DNA from: Arthrobacter sp. ES3-54
Lineage (GTDB): Bacteria > Actinomycetota > Actinomycetes > Actinomycetales > Micrococcaceae
Direction of reading: 5' to 3'
DNA: 64,000 bases
Assembly: GCF_029504395.1 (NCBI RefSeq)
Contig: NZ_JAQFIF010000001.1
Span: 496,001 to 560,000 of the forward strand
Shown here: positions 54,709 through 63,413 of the stretch, in pieces
Numbering within the stretch: the stretch's first letter is position 1
How the letters are laid out: each line of letters starts with the position of its first letter
The notes under the pieces: generated by a model
Databases searched by the model: none
What the model was told of the DNA's origin: nothing
What the model saw: the letters and a program-made list of their open reading frames with translations, nothing else
Program-made: the position numbers and the translations under genes

Positions 54709-55455
54709 ATGACGTCGCGCAGCCAAAAACTGAAGTCCGCACGCGTCGGGCTGGGAGCACTGCTCCTGGCTGTCGCGTCTATGGGCACGGCGACAGCCGC
54801 CAACGCCGCAGACACGGCTCCGCGCCCCCTGATCCAATTTCTGACGACGATGCCGGATCCTTCGACGGGCGGCGCCGAGACACCGGTGCAGCCCGAGATC
54901 CCGCCTGTTGTGGACCCGCCCGCAGAGCCTGCGCCCGCTGATCCAGCGCCCGTTCCTGCTGAACCGCCCGTGGTGAACCCCGTGCCAGTTCCGCCCGCAC
55001 CGGCGCCCGCGCCCGCACCGGCGCCCGCGCCGGTTCCCGCGCCCGTGCCGGCAGCTCCGAACCCCGCTCCTGCGGCGCCGAACCCCGCTCCGGTCCCGTC
55101 TCCCATAAACACCCCTCTGCCTGCCGTAACCGCGCCCCCGGCGCTGGCGCCGGCCCTCGTGCCCCGCGCTGCCACGCCCGCCGGTGTGCAGGAAACCGCC
55201 TCCGCAGCCTCCGCAACGCCGACGCCCTCGGCTACCCCAAAGACCGCGTCGTCTACTGCTCCTGCTGTGATAGCCACCCCTACTGAGCCGCCCGTCATGG
55301 TGAAGTCCGAAGTCCAGGCCGCCGTGGCCGTAGCTACCGGCAGCCCGTTGGGGGTTCAACTGGTCACAGTCCTGATCCTGCTCGGTGCCGGCTTGCTCTA
55401 CTTCCGTTTCCTTGCCGGCAGGAGCCCAGTCAGTTCCGCCAAGGCGGGAAAGTAA
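54709..55455 (+). CDS. Exported proline-rich protein with C-terminal membrane helix
   Basis: 248 residues. GGGGGAGG precedes ATG. Signal peptide (GLGALLLAVASMGTATAANA) and then a long Pro/Ala segment with PAPAPAPAPAP runs (residues 75-140), a Ser/Thr/Ala stretch, and a C-terminal helix (VQLVTVLILLGAGLLYF) with a basic tail. It looks like a wall-spanning stalk. There is no LPXTG. It precedes the glycan operon by 10 nt and may be linked to the surface polymer. No known family. Confidence 0.7.
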   Translation: MTSRSQKLKSARVGLGALLLAVASMGTATAANAADTAPRPLIQFLTTMPDPSTGGAETPVQPEIPPVVDPPAEPAPADPAPVPAEPPVVNPVPVPPAPAPAPAPAPAPVPAPVPAAPNPAPAAPNPAPVPSPINTPLPAVTAPPALAPALVPRAATPAGVQETASAASATPTPSATPKTASSTAPAVIATPTEPPVMVKSEVQAAVAVATGSPLGVQLVTVLILLGAGLLYFRFLAGRSPVSSAKAGK

Positions 55456-55465
55456 CTTTCTAGAC

Positions 55466-56722
55466 ATGTGCCCTGAATTCGTAGAACGAACTCCCCAGAA
55501 GACGCAGGCCGAGGGCTTGCGCATCACTTTGCTGACGCATTCCTACTGGCCGGAGCAGAGCCCGCCCCAGCGCCGCTGGAGCGCCATGATCAAGGAGTTT
55601 TCCCGATCAGGCTGGCACGTCGACGTCGTGACGCCGGTGGCGCACTATCCGTTCGGCCGGCGGGACCTCCCGCGCCGAATGGCGGGGCAGCCCTTCCGGC
55701 TCCAAAAAGGGCAATTCACCGAGAACATCCTCCGCGTTCCGTACCTCCGCCATGGCAACTCCCGGGCAGCACGCTTACTGGACCAGTGCTATTCGGCTGC
55801 ACTATCCATTCCCGCCGGATTCATGGTCCGGAAGCCCGACGTCGTCATTGTCACGGCGCCCGGGCTGCCTTCGCTCGCTGCCGGATACATCCTGGCCAAG
55901 GCCCGCGGCGTGCCGCTGATCGTTGAAATGCGAGATGCCTGGCCAGACCTGGCGCGTGATGCGCGGTTGGTCCAAGGCAGCGTGAAAAGTGTGGTTGAGC
56001 GCGTGGTGGATTTTGTCCAGCACCGCGCCAACCTCGTGGTCACTGTGACGGAGGGATTCGCCGCTACCCTGCGTGCGCGCGGCGTCCGAAACGTGGCGAC
56101 CGTGAGCAACGGCGTCCACTTGGACTCCATCCCTGTGGTGGGTCCGCCGGAACCCGAGCGGGATGTGTTCGAGGCCCTCTACCTCGGAAACCACGGCGAA
56201 AGCCAGCGGCTCGATGTGGCCATCAGGGCAAGTGCCCTCGTGGGTGATTCCATGCACCTGCACATGGTGGGCCACGGGACGCAGCGTCCGGCGCTGGAGA
56301 AGTTGGCGCGGGAGCTGAAGGCCCCGGTCACTTTTCATGCTCCCCTGACAGGGGACGCCATGCTGGAACGCTATGCGTCCGCCGATACCTGCCTCGTCTC
56401 CCTTCGCGACGACTGGAAATCCTTCGAAACCACCGTCCCGTCAAAGACCTATGAGGTCCTGGCCATCGGGCGGCACGTAACGGCCATGGTGCGCGGCGAA
56501 GCGGCTCGGATTGTCCTGGACGCCGAGGCCGGGGACATCGTTCCGAGCTCCCCGGAGGCCATGGCGGATCTGTGGCGCGAGCTCGCCGCTGATCGGAGCC
56601 GGCTGGTGCGTAACGGGGACAGCCGTCAGTGGGTCAAGACCAACGCGGAATATGGACAGCTCGCCGACCGCTACATGGACCTCATCTCCGAGCTCCTGGC
56701 GGAAACCGTCACCGGCAAATGA
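55466..56722 (+). CDS. Glycosyltransferase family 4 (WcaI/WbuB-like)
   Basis: 418 residues. GT-B fold: ITLLTHSYWPEQSPPQRRW at the N-lobe, the sugar-nucleotide lobe with LYLGNHGESQRLDV, and SKTYEVLAIGRHV, the C-terminal nucleotide-binding stretch of GT4 enzymes. It would transfer a sugar to a growing lipid-linked glycan in the cytosol. TAACTT (55453-55458) is 7 nt before ATG 55466, so it may be leaderless and an operon promoter. Next gene overlaps its stop (ATGA). Confidence 0.85.
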   Translation: MCPEFVERTPQKTQAEGLRITLLTHSYWPEQSPPQRRWSAMIKEFSRSGWHVDVVTPVAHYPFGRRDLPRRMAGQPFRLQKGQFTENILRVPYLRHGNSRAARLLDQCYSAALSIPAGFMVRKPDVVIVTAPGLPSLAAGYILAKARGVPLIVEMRDAWPDLARDARLVQGSVKSVVERVVDFVQHRANLVVTVTEGFAATLRARGVRNVATVSNGVHLDSIPVVGPPEPERDVFEALYLGNHGESQRLDVAIRASALVGDSMHLHMVGHGTQRPALEKLARELKAPVTFHAPLTGDAMLERYASADTCLVSLRDDWKSFETTVPSKTYEVLAIGRHVTAMVRGEAARIVLDAEAGDIVPSSPEAMADLWRELAADRSRLVRNGDSRQWVKTNAEYGQLADRYMDLISELLAETVTGK

Positions 56723-58467
56723 TCCAGCTCGTTAAAAATGCGCGGCTTGCCGTGGGCATTATCAGCCAACACCTCGTTGACGACCCCTTCCTTCTCTACC
56801 TGCAGGCGTCGCGCCGGCTGCCCGCCGTCGTACGTCCATTGGGCCGGGCTGTGACCGCGGTCTTCCCGAAGGACTCGGTGACCGTGCCTGTGTTGCTCGC
56901 ATCGATGAGCAACGGGGACGACGCCGACGTCAAGCGCCGCCTCGAACTTGCCCTCTGCGGGGACGCCAAGGGAGAGCAGGTCCGGCGTTTGGCCGACATT
57001 GCCCTATCCGCCGGCCTGACGGAGATTTCAGACACACTTTTGGCCAAGGCCGGGAATGCTCCCGGCCTCAAATCTGTACGGGCCCGCAGGCTGTGGCATG
57101 ACGGGAACCTCAGCGGAGCCGTCACCGCACTGGACGGCTCCGGCGCTGCCGGACGGCGGCAGCAGGCACGGCTCGCCGGGGAGGCCGCGGTCTACGCAGG
57201 CGCGGCACCCTCGCTGCAGCGGCAAAAGTTCACGCCGGTTCCCGGCAGGGTCCTGCATTTGCTCACAAATTCCCTGCCCCACACCGCCAGCGGCTACGCC
57301 CAGAGATCCCACTCCATCATGGTTGCCCAGCGGGAAGCGGGCTGGGATGTCCTGGCCGTCACACGGCTTGGATACCCCGTCCAGGTGGGCAAATTCCTGG
57401 CCCAGGCCAGCGACGTGGTGGATGGCGTCCGTTACCGGCGTCTGCTCCCGTCACGGCTGGCGCAGACTATGGACGCACGTCTTCAGCAACAGGCCGAGGA
57501 ATTACTGCAGGTGGCCCTGGAATTCAGGCCGAGCGTCCTGCACACCACTACTCACTTCGTCAATGGTCTGGTGGTCCGGGCCGTGGCCCAAGCCCTGGGC
57601 ATTCCGTGGGTGTACGAGGTCCGCGGCCAGTTGGCGGACACCTGGGCTGCCACACGCGGACCTGAGGCGCTGGACAGCGAGAAGTACGCGCTCTTCCAAG
57701 CTCGGGAAACTGAAGTCATGCAGGACGCCGATTTGGTGGTGACGCTGGGGCAGGCCATGAAGGCCAACATAGTTGCCGCTGGCATCCCCGGCGAGAAGAT
57801 CATCATCGCTCCCAACGCCGTCGGCGGAGCCTTCCTCCAACAGCCGCGGGACGCCGCCGACGCGCGCCGCGAACTCGGCCTTCCGGAGGACGGACTCTAC
57901 ATTGGCACCGTCAGCAGCCTTGTCGCGTATGAAGGCCTGGACGACCTCGTACGTTCTTTCGCGCTCCTGGCGCCGGACTTTCCGCAGCTGCGCCTGCTGA
58001 TTGTTGGTGACGGTGTGGCCGGCCCCGCACTGCGGAAGCAAGTCCAGGGGCTCGGCCTCGCTGACAGGGCAATCTTCACGGGCAGGGTACCCCGGGATCA
58101 GACACCGCTTTATCATCAGGCCCTGGACGTGTTCGTGGTGCCACGCAAGGACCTGGACGTGACCCGCGCGGTGACCCCGCTCAAGCCAATCGAGGCCCTG
58201 GCGAGTGCGCGGCCGGTGGTTGGAAGCGACTTGCCCGCACTTCGGGAGATAATAGACGACGGCGGCAACGGGCTTTTGGTCCCTGCCGCGTCACCGGACC
58301 GGCTTGCACACACGATCTCGGCGCTGCTTCTCGATGCGAGCCGACGGGCGTCGATGGGGCACGCAGGCCGGGCCGCAGTTCTGGCCGAGAGGACCTGGGC
58401 TGCCAACGCCAAGGCCTTGGCCGCGCGTTACGCCGGGCTGCACCATGAACATGAGGAGATCGACTAG
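56719..58467 (+). CDS. Glycosyltransferase family 4 with N-terminal helical extension
   Basis: 582 residues. The first about 175 residues are an alpha-helical, TPR-like extension (RRLELALCGDAKGEQVRRLAD). The GT4 domain follows: LHLLTNSLPHTASGYAQRSH, YIGTVSSLVAYEGLDDLV, and the EX7E-like segment RAVTPLKPIEALASARPVVG. It starts inside the previous stop and ends one base into the permease gene, so the genes are tightly coupled. Donor and acceptor sugars unknown. Confidence 0.88.
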   Translation: MIQLVKNARLAVGIISQHLVDDPFLLYLQASRRLPAVVRPLGRAVTAVFPKDSVTVPVLLASMSNGDDADVKRRLELALCGDAKGEQVRRLADIALSAGLTEISDTLLAKAGNAPGLKSVRARRLWHDGNLSGAVTALDGSGAAGRRQQARLAGEAAVYAGAAPSLQRQKFTPVPGRVLHLLTNSLPHTASGYAQRSHSIMVAQREAGWDVLAVTRLGYPVQVGKFLAQASDVVDGVRYRRLLPSRLAQTMDARLQQQAEELLQVALEFRPSVLHTTTHFVNGLVVRAVAQALGIPWVYEVRGQLADTWAATRGPEALDSEKYALFQARETEVMQDADLVVTLGQAMKANIVAAGIPGEKIIIAPNAVGGAFLQQPRDAADARRELGLPEDGLYIGTVSSLVAYEGLDDLVRSFALLAPDFPQLRLLIVGDGVAGPALRKQVQGLGLADRAIFTGRVPRDQTPLYHQALDVFVVPRKDLDVTRAVTPLKPIEALASARPVVGSDLPALREIIDDGGNGLLVPAASPDRLAHTISALLLDASRRASMGHAGRAAVLAERTWAANAKALAARYAGLHHEHEEID

Positions 58468-59354
58468 TGTCCGCAGATAGTGCAATAGATCCGGAGCCGG
58501 TGGCTGTACAGCCTCTCTCCGTGGACATGCGGCGGCTGACCCGTGTCGGTTCGCGGCCAAGCTTCCTGGACTACCTGGTTCAGCTCTGGGACTTCCGGCA
58601 GTTCATTTTTTATGATGCCCGTGCCCGCGTTCAAAGCGGCACACGCCGCGACCGGCTCGGCAGCGCCTGGCTGCTCCTGAACCCCATCTTCAACGGGCTG
58701 ACGTACTTTCTGATTTTCGGACTATTGTTGAAAACCAGCCGGGGTGTCGACAACTACGTGGGTTACCTCGTGGTGGGAATCTTCGTGTTCCAGTTCAGTT
58801 CCGGTGCTATCACGTCCGGCGCGCGCTCTATCCGGAGCAACAAATCCATTGTTCAGGCGTTTAACTTCCCGCGCGCCGCACTTCCCATCGGTGCCAACGT
58901 TCGCGAGCTGTTGTCCGCTGTGCCCCTCATCCTGGCCATGCTCCTGATCGTCGTGGTGCTGCCTCCGGCGGAGGACATCACGTGGCTGTGGGTATTGGTG
59001 GTACCGGCCATCCTCCTGCAATCGCTGTTCAATCTTGGGGTGGGACTCATCCTTGCCCGGATTATCTCCCGCGTTCACGACGTCACGCACCTGCTTCCCT
59101 TCGCGCTGCGGGCGTGGATGTACGGGTCAGCGATCTTCTATACGTATGAACGCTTTGTGACCCATCCCCAAATGCTTGCCGCCATCAAGCTCAATCCCTT
59201 GTTCAACGTCATTGACATAGTCCGGGATTGTGTCCTCTACGCCCGGGTTCCCCAGTGGCAGTCGTGGGCAATACTCGCTGCCTGGGCCCTGGGGGCGCTG
59301 GCTGTCGGACTTGTGTACTTCTGGAAGGGGGAGGAATCCTATGGACGCGGGTGA
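58467..59354 (+). CDS. Polysaccharide ABC exporter, permease subunit (Wzm/TagG type)
   Basis: 295 residues with six predicted membrane helices. The N-terminal amphipathic lead-in (LDYLVQLWDFRQFIFYDAR) and the ABC-2 family positions (RLGSAWLLLNPIFNGLTY, LFNVIDIVRDCVLY) match the exporters of O-antigen or teichoic-acid-like polymers. It flips a lipid-linked glycan outward. It overlaps its ATPase by 14 nt. GTG start at 58467 overlaps the TAG of the GT. Confidence 0.88.
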   Translation: MSADSAIDPEPVAVQPLSVDMRRLTRVGSRPSFLDYLVQLWDFRQFIFYDARARVQSGTRRDRLGSAWLLLNPIFNGLTYFLIFGLLLKTSRGVDNYVGYLVVGIFVFQFSSGAITSGARSIRSNKSIVQAFNFPRAALPIGANVRELLSAVPLILAMLLIVVVLPPAEDITWLWVLVVPAILLQSLFNLGVGLILARIISRVHDVTHLLPFALRAWMYGSAIFYTYERFVTHPQMLAAIKLNPLFNVIDIVRDCVLYARVPQWQSWAILAAWALGALAVGLVYFWKGEESYGRG

Positions 59355-60228
59355 GAAGGAAATTTTCATCGAAGGCCATCCATGCGTGGTGGTGGACAGC
59401 GTGCGGATGCGCTATCGGGTCGCCTCGAGCGCCGCTTCGGACGAGGACGCCGAGCCGAGCAAGCCACGACTTTTGCGTCGTGCCGTCAACAAGCCGCACA
59501 TGGTGACCGTACAGGCCCTGAATGAGCTCTCCCTGGTGGTGGAGCGCGGTGAGTCAGTGGGCATCATCGGTAGGAATGGGTCCGGAAAAAGCACGCTCAT
59601 GAAGATCATCAGCGGCCAATCCAAGCCGACGTCGGGCGCAGTCTATGCGTCCAGCACGCCCATCATGCTCGGCGTTAACGCAGCCTTGGTCCAAGACCTG
59701 TCCGGTGACCAAAATGTCATCCTTGGGTGCCTTGCCATGGGCATGAGCCGGGCAGAAGTGGACGAAAAGTTCAGCAGCATCGTCGAACTGTCCGGACTCG
59801 AGAAGTCCATTCACCTGCCGATGAAGTCCTACTCCTCGGGGATGGCTTCACGCCTCCGGTTTGCAATCGCAGCGAGCGTCGATCCGGAGATTCTCTTGGT
59901 GGATGAGGCGCTCAACACCGGCGATGCCCAGTTTGGTGACCGCAGCAAATTGCGGATGGACGAGCTCCGCGAGCAGGCAGGCTGCGTCTTCCTGGTCAGC
60001 CACAGCTTGGACACCATCAAGGCAATGTGCACGCGGGTGATTTGGCTCGACAAGGGCGATCTCATCATGGACGATGACCCGGAAGTCGCCATCAAGGCCT
60101 ATCAGGACTTCACCCGCCACCTGTCCAAGGGCAACAATGTTTCGGCCGCCAAGATTCTCGACGACGCAAAAGCGAACCTTGTGGCCACCGAGGTTCGCGG
60201 ACGGTCCTCGCGTCGGAGTCGAGGTTGA
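59341..60228 (+). CDS. Polysaccharide ABC exporter, ATP-binding subunit (Wzt/TagH type)
   Basis: 295 residues. A short N-terminal extension, then VQALNELSLVVERGESVGII, Walker A GRNGSGKST (about residue 77), signature YSSGMASRLRFA (about 165), Walker B ILLVDEALNTGD (about 184) and H-loop VSHSLDTI. The SSGM form of the signature is typical of glycan exporters rather than importers. The last 40 residues are basic and unlike a Wzt carbohydrate-binding domain, so it is the short type. Overlaps the next gene by one base. Confidence 0.92.
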   Translation: MDAGEKEIFIEGHPCVVVDSVRMRYRVASSAASDEDAEPSKPRLLRRAVNKPHMVTVQALNELSLVVERGESVGIIGRNGSGKSTLMKIISGQSKPTSGAVYASSTPIMLGVNAALVQDLSGDQNVILGCLAMGMSRAEVDEKFSSIVELSGLEKSIHLPMKSYSSGMASRLRFAIAASVDPEILLVDEALNTGDAQFGDRSKLRMDELREQAGCVFLVSHSLDTIKAMCTRVIWLDKGDLIMDDDPEVAIKAYQDFTRHLSKGNNVSAAKILDDAKANLVATEVRGRSSRRSRG

Positions 60229-62135
60229 TGGCGGGTCTGCGGGAGATCCGGGCAGGGCTGTGGCACCTGCGCAGGGGCGGACCGGCGCAGTTCAAGTCAT
60301 GGCGGTCCCGTCAGCGGATCGAGCAGGGCTTCGCCGCGCCGCGCAATGTTCAGGGCGTGGAAGCGGCTTGGACCGGACGCGGGCGTAAACGACGGCTCTC
60401 ACTGATGCCGGCCGCCCTTCCGCAACAACAGCCATCCCGTCCGGACGTCCGCGCTGCGGTAATCCTGGACGACTTTTCCGCGCTGGCCTTCGGCTACGAG
60501 TGGACCACCAGCGCCGTGCACCCCCACACCTGGCGCAGCGACCTGGCATCCGGAGCCGTTGACCTCCTGTTTGTCGAGTCGGCTTGGGCGGGAAACGGTG
60601 GGCTGTGGCGCGGCAAGTTAACCGGCCCCAACGGGCCCAGCGCCGAGTTCCGGGAGCTGGTCCAGTGGTGCCGGGAGCAAGGAATCCCCACGGTTTTCTG
60701 GAACAAGGAAGACCCGCCGCACTACGAGGACTTCCTGCCCGTGGCCCGGCTGTTTGACCACGTCTTCACGTCTGATTCCGGCCGCATTGCGCAGTACACC
60801 GTGGATCTGGGGCATGAGCGCATAGCGGTGCTTCCGTTTGCGGCGCAGCCTGCGATCCACAATCCGGTGCGTCCCGGACAGGGCCGGCACCAGCGCGATG
60901 TCGCCTTTGCGGGAATGTACTTTGCTCATAAGTATCCGGAACGCCGTGCCCAGATGGATCTCCTCCTGGGCGGTGCGCTGGACGCCTCTGCCCGGATGCG
61001 GACTGGGCTGGAGATATTCTCACGTCAGCTTGGCGGCAACGCCGAGTACCAGTTCCCAGCGCCGCTGGACTCACGCGTCGTCGGTTCGCTGACTTATGCC
61101 CAGACCCTGTCCGCCTACAAGGCCTACAAGGTTTTCCTCAACGTAAATTCGGTTGTGGACTCGCCCAGCATGTGTGCCCGGCGCATCTTTGAAATCTCGG
61201 CATCCGGGACTCCGGTCATCACCGCGCCCAGCCAGGCCATGGGAGCGTTCTTCACCCCCGCAGCCGTACCTGTGGCCGCCACCCGCAAGGAAGCCGAGCA
61301 CCTCACCCGCGCGCTGGTTTCCAATCCGGAACTGAACGACCGCACGGCCCACCTGGCCCAGCGGACCATCTGGGCGCACCACACCTACTCCCACCGGGCA
61401 GCCACGGTGTTGGAGCACGCCGTGCCGGGGATTGCGGCCACCGTGGCACCGCCCGCCCTGTCCGTGCTCTTGCCGACCATCCGGCCCCAGAACCTGGAAC
61501 GTGTCTTCCGGACCTTGGCCGGACAGCGCGGCGTGGAGCCGGAACTGGTGCTGCTCACCCACGGCTTTCAGCTCTCCGCCGAACGCTTGGCAGAGCTGTG
61601 CGAAGCCTCCGGGCTGCGGAACGTCGTGCTCCTGGAGGCATCGCGGGAAGTGTCGCTGGGGGAGTGCCTGAACCGCTGCGTCGCCGCTGCCAGTGGGCAG
61701 GTCCTGACAAAGATGGACGACGACGACCACTACGGCCCGCACTACCTGAGTGACCAGCTTCACGCCTTGTCCTACTCCGGGGCAGATGTCGTCGGGAAAC
61801 AGGCCCACTACATGCACCTTGAGACGACAAACGCCGCAATCCTGCGGTTTGCGGCCCGGGAACACCGGTTCACCGACTTCGTCATGGGGCCAACCATCAT
61901 GGCCCGCAGGGAAGTCTTCACCGACCACCCCTTCCTGGACGTCAAAGTGGGCGAGGACACAGGATTTCTCCGTGCCGCCCATGCCGCCGGTAGGATCATT
62001 TACTCGGCGGACCGCTTCAACTACTTCCAGGTCCGTACCGGTGACGGGCACACGTGGCAGGTGGAGGACGCAGAACTGCTGGCGTCCGGAGACCTGAAAT
62101 TCTACGGAAAGTTAAATGAACATGTTGACATCTAA
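60228..62135 (+). CDS. Two-domain glycosyltransferase: GT-B (CgeB-like) fused to GT2
   Basis: 635 residues from ATG 60228. The N-terminal half resembles CgeB/Glyco_trans_1_2 proteins (PTVFWNKEDPPHYEDFLPVA, DHVFTSDSG, FEISASGTPVITAPSQA). From about residue 405 a GT-A/GT2 domain follows (LSVLLPTIRPQNLERVFR, then ASGQVLTKMDDDDHYGPHYL with the DxD-type metal motif, and MARREVFTD). The fusion suggests two linked sugar additions or a targeting role for the first half. Overlaps wecC-like gene by 20 nt. Confidence 0.8.
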   Translation: MAGLREIRAGLWHLRRGGPAQFKSWRSRQRIEQGFAAPRNVQGVEAAWTGRGRKRRLSLMPAALPQQQPSRPDVRAAVILDDFSALAFGYEWTTSAVHPHTWRSDLASGAVDLLFVESAWAGNGGLWRGKLTGPNGPSAEFRELVQWCREQGIPTVFWNKEDPPHYEDFLPVARLFDHVFTSDSGRIAQYTVDLGHERIAVLPFAAQPAIHNPVRPGQGRHQRDVAFAGMYFAHKYPERRAQMDLLLGGALDASARMRTGLEIFSRQLGGNAEYQFPAPLDSRVVGSLTYAQTLSAYKAYKVFLNVNSVVDSPSMCARRIFEISASGTPVITAPSQAMGAFFTPAAVPVAATRKEAEHLTRALVSNPELNDRTAHLAQRTIWAHHTYSHRAATVLEHAVPGIAATVAPPALSVLLPTIRPQNLERVFRTLAGQRGVEPELVLLTHGFQLSAERLAELCEASGLRNVVLLEASREVSLGECLNRCVAAASGQVLTKMDDDDHYGPHYLSDQLHALSYSGADVVGKQAHYMHLETTNAAILRFAAREHRFTDFVMGPTIMARREVFTDHPFLDVKVGEDTGFLRAAHAAGRIIYSADRFNYFQVRTGDGHTWQVEDAELLASGDLKFYGKLNEHVDI

Positions 62136-63405
62136 GACTGCCGAGACTGAGGCTCCCATCAGGACAGTCGCTGTCGTCGGTCTGGGCTACATAGGGCTGC
62201 CCACGGCCGCCATCCTGGCCACCAACGGACTTGAAGTGATCGGCGTTGACGTCAATCCGGGTACCGTGAAAGCCAGCAATAATGGCGACGTGCCTTTTGT
62301 GGAACCTGACCTGGGGGTCCACGTGGCCGGCGCCGTCAGCCAGGGCCGGCTCCGGGCTCAGCTCGAAACCCCCGCCGCGGATGCCTACATTGTGGCGGTG
62401 CCCACCCCGTTCAAGGCAGACAAGTCCGCCGACATGTCCTACATCGCCGCTGCCGCTCGGGCTATCGCCCCGCAACTGACTGGCGGGGAACTGGTGATCC
62501 TCGAGTCGACGTCGCCTCCCGGCAGCACGGCCCGGCTCGCCGAGCTGATCCTGGGACTGCGCGCGGACCTCAGCCTGGACGGCCACGACGGCAAACCGAA
62601 GCTGCTGGTGGCACACTGCCCCGAAAGGGTACTGCCGGGCCGGATCATGATCGAGTTGGTCACCAACGACCGCGTGGTGGGCGGCCTCACCGCCGAGGCC
62701 GCAGAGGCCGCCGCCGCGCTGTACGCGGTGTTCTGCCAGGGCGAAATCCACCTCACCGACGCCGCCACGGCAGAGATGTCCAAGCTCGTGGAGAACGCCT
62801 ACCGCGACGTCAACATAGCCTTTGCGAACGAGCTGTCTGTCATCAGCGACAACCTCAATATCGATGTGTGGGAACTCATCCGCCTGGCCAATCATCACCC
62901 CCGCGTCAACATCCTCCAGCCGGGCCCCGGCGTCGGCGGCCACTGCATCGCCGTGGACCCCTGGTTCATTGTGGCTGCCGACCCCGAGAATTCGACCCTG
63001 ATCCGGACCGCCCGGGAAGTCAATGACGGTAAGCCTGGCTACATCGTGGAACAGGTCCGAAAGGCCGTCAGCGAGATCAGCAGTCCGACCATTGCCTGCC
63101 TGGGCCTTGCCTTCAAGGCAAATATTGACGACGTCCGGGAGTCACCGGCCGTGGAGATCGTCCGACGTGTGGCCGTGCAGCATCCGGAGGCCGAGATTCT
63201 TGTCGCGGCACCGCACAAGGATCATCTGCCGCAGGTGCTGGCCGCGCTCCCGAACGTAAGTCACGTGGACACCGACAAGGCTATCGAGGCTTCCCAGGTG
63301 GTTGTGCTCCTGGTGGATCACGACAAGTTCCGCGAGATCGAGCCGGCCAGCCTCAGCGGCAAGAGAATTATCGACACCCGCGGCTTCTGGCGCGACAGCG
63401 AGTAA
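62116..63405 (+). CDS. wecC: UDP-N-acetyl-D-mannosamine (or related) dehydrogenase
   Basis: 429 residues. VAVVGLGYIGLPTAAILAT (Rossmann, about residues 18-36), VAVPTPFKADKSADMSY, ESTSPPGSTARL, then LVENAYRDVNIAFANELS and the catalytic Cys in GPGVGGHCIAVDPWF (about 277). The GGHCIAVDPWF form fits UDP-ManNAc 6-dehydrogenase better than UDP-glucose dehydrogenase; it oxidises C6 to a uronic acid with NAD. UDP-GlcNAc 6-dehydrogenase cannot be ruled out. It would supply an acidic sugar for the glycan. Alternative start ATG 62122. Confidence 0.88.
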   Translation: MNMLTSKTAETEAPIRTVAVVGLGYIGLPTAAILATNGLEVIGVDVNPGTVKASNNGDVPFVEPDLGVHVAGAVSQGRLRAQLETPAADAYIVAVPTPFKADKSADMSYIAAAARAIAPQLTGGELVILESTSPPGSTARLAELILGLRADLSLDGHDGKPKLLVAHCPERVLPGRIMIELVTNDRVVGGLTAEAAEAAAALYAVFCQGEIHLTDAATAEMSKLVENAYRDVNIAFANELSVISDNLNIDVWELIRLANHHPRVNILQPGPGVGGHCIAVDPWFIVAADPENSTLIRTAREVNDGKPGYIVEQVRKAVSEISSPTIACLGLAFKANIDDVRESPAVEIVRRVAVQHPEAEILVAAPHKDHLPQVLAALPNVSHVDTDKAIEASQVVVLLVDHDKFREIEPASLSGKRIIDTRGFWRDSE

Positions 63406-63413
63406 GAGAGACC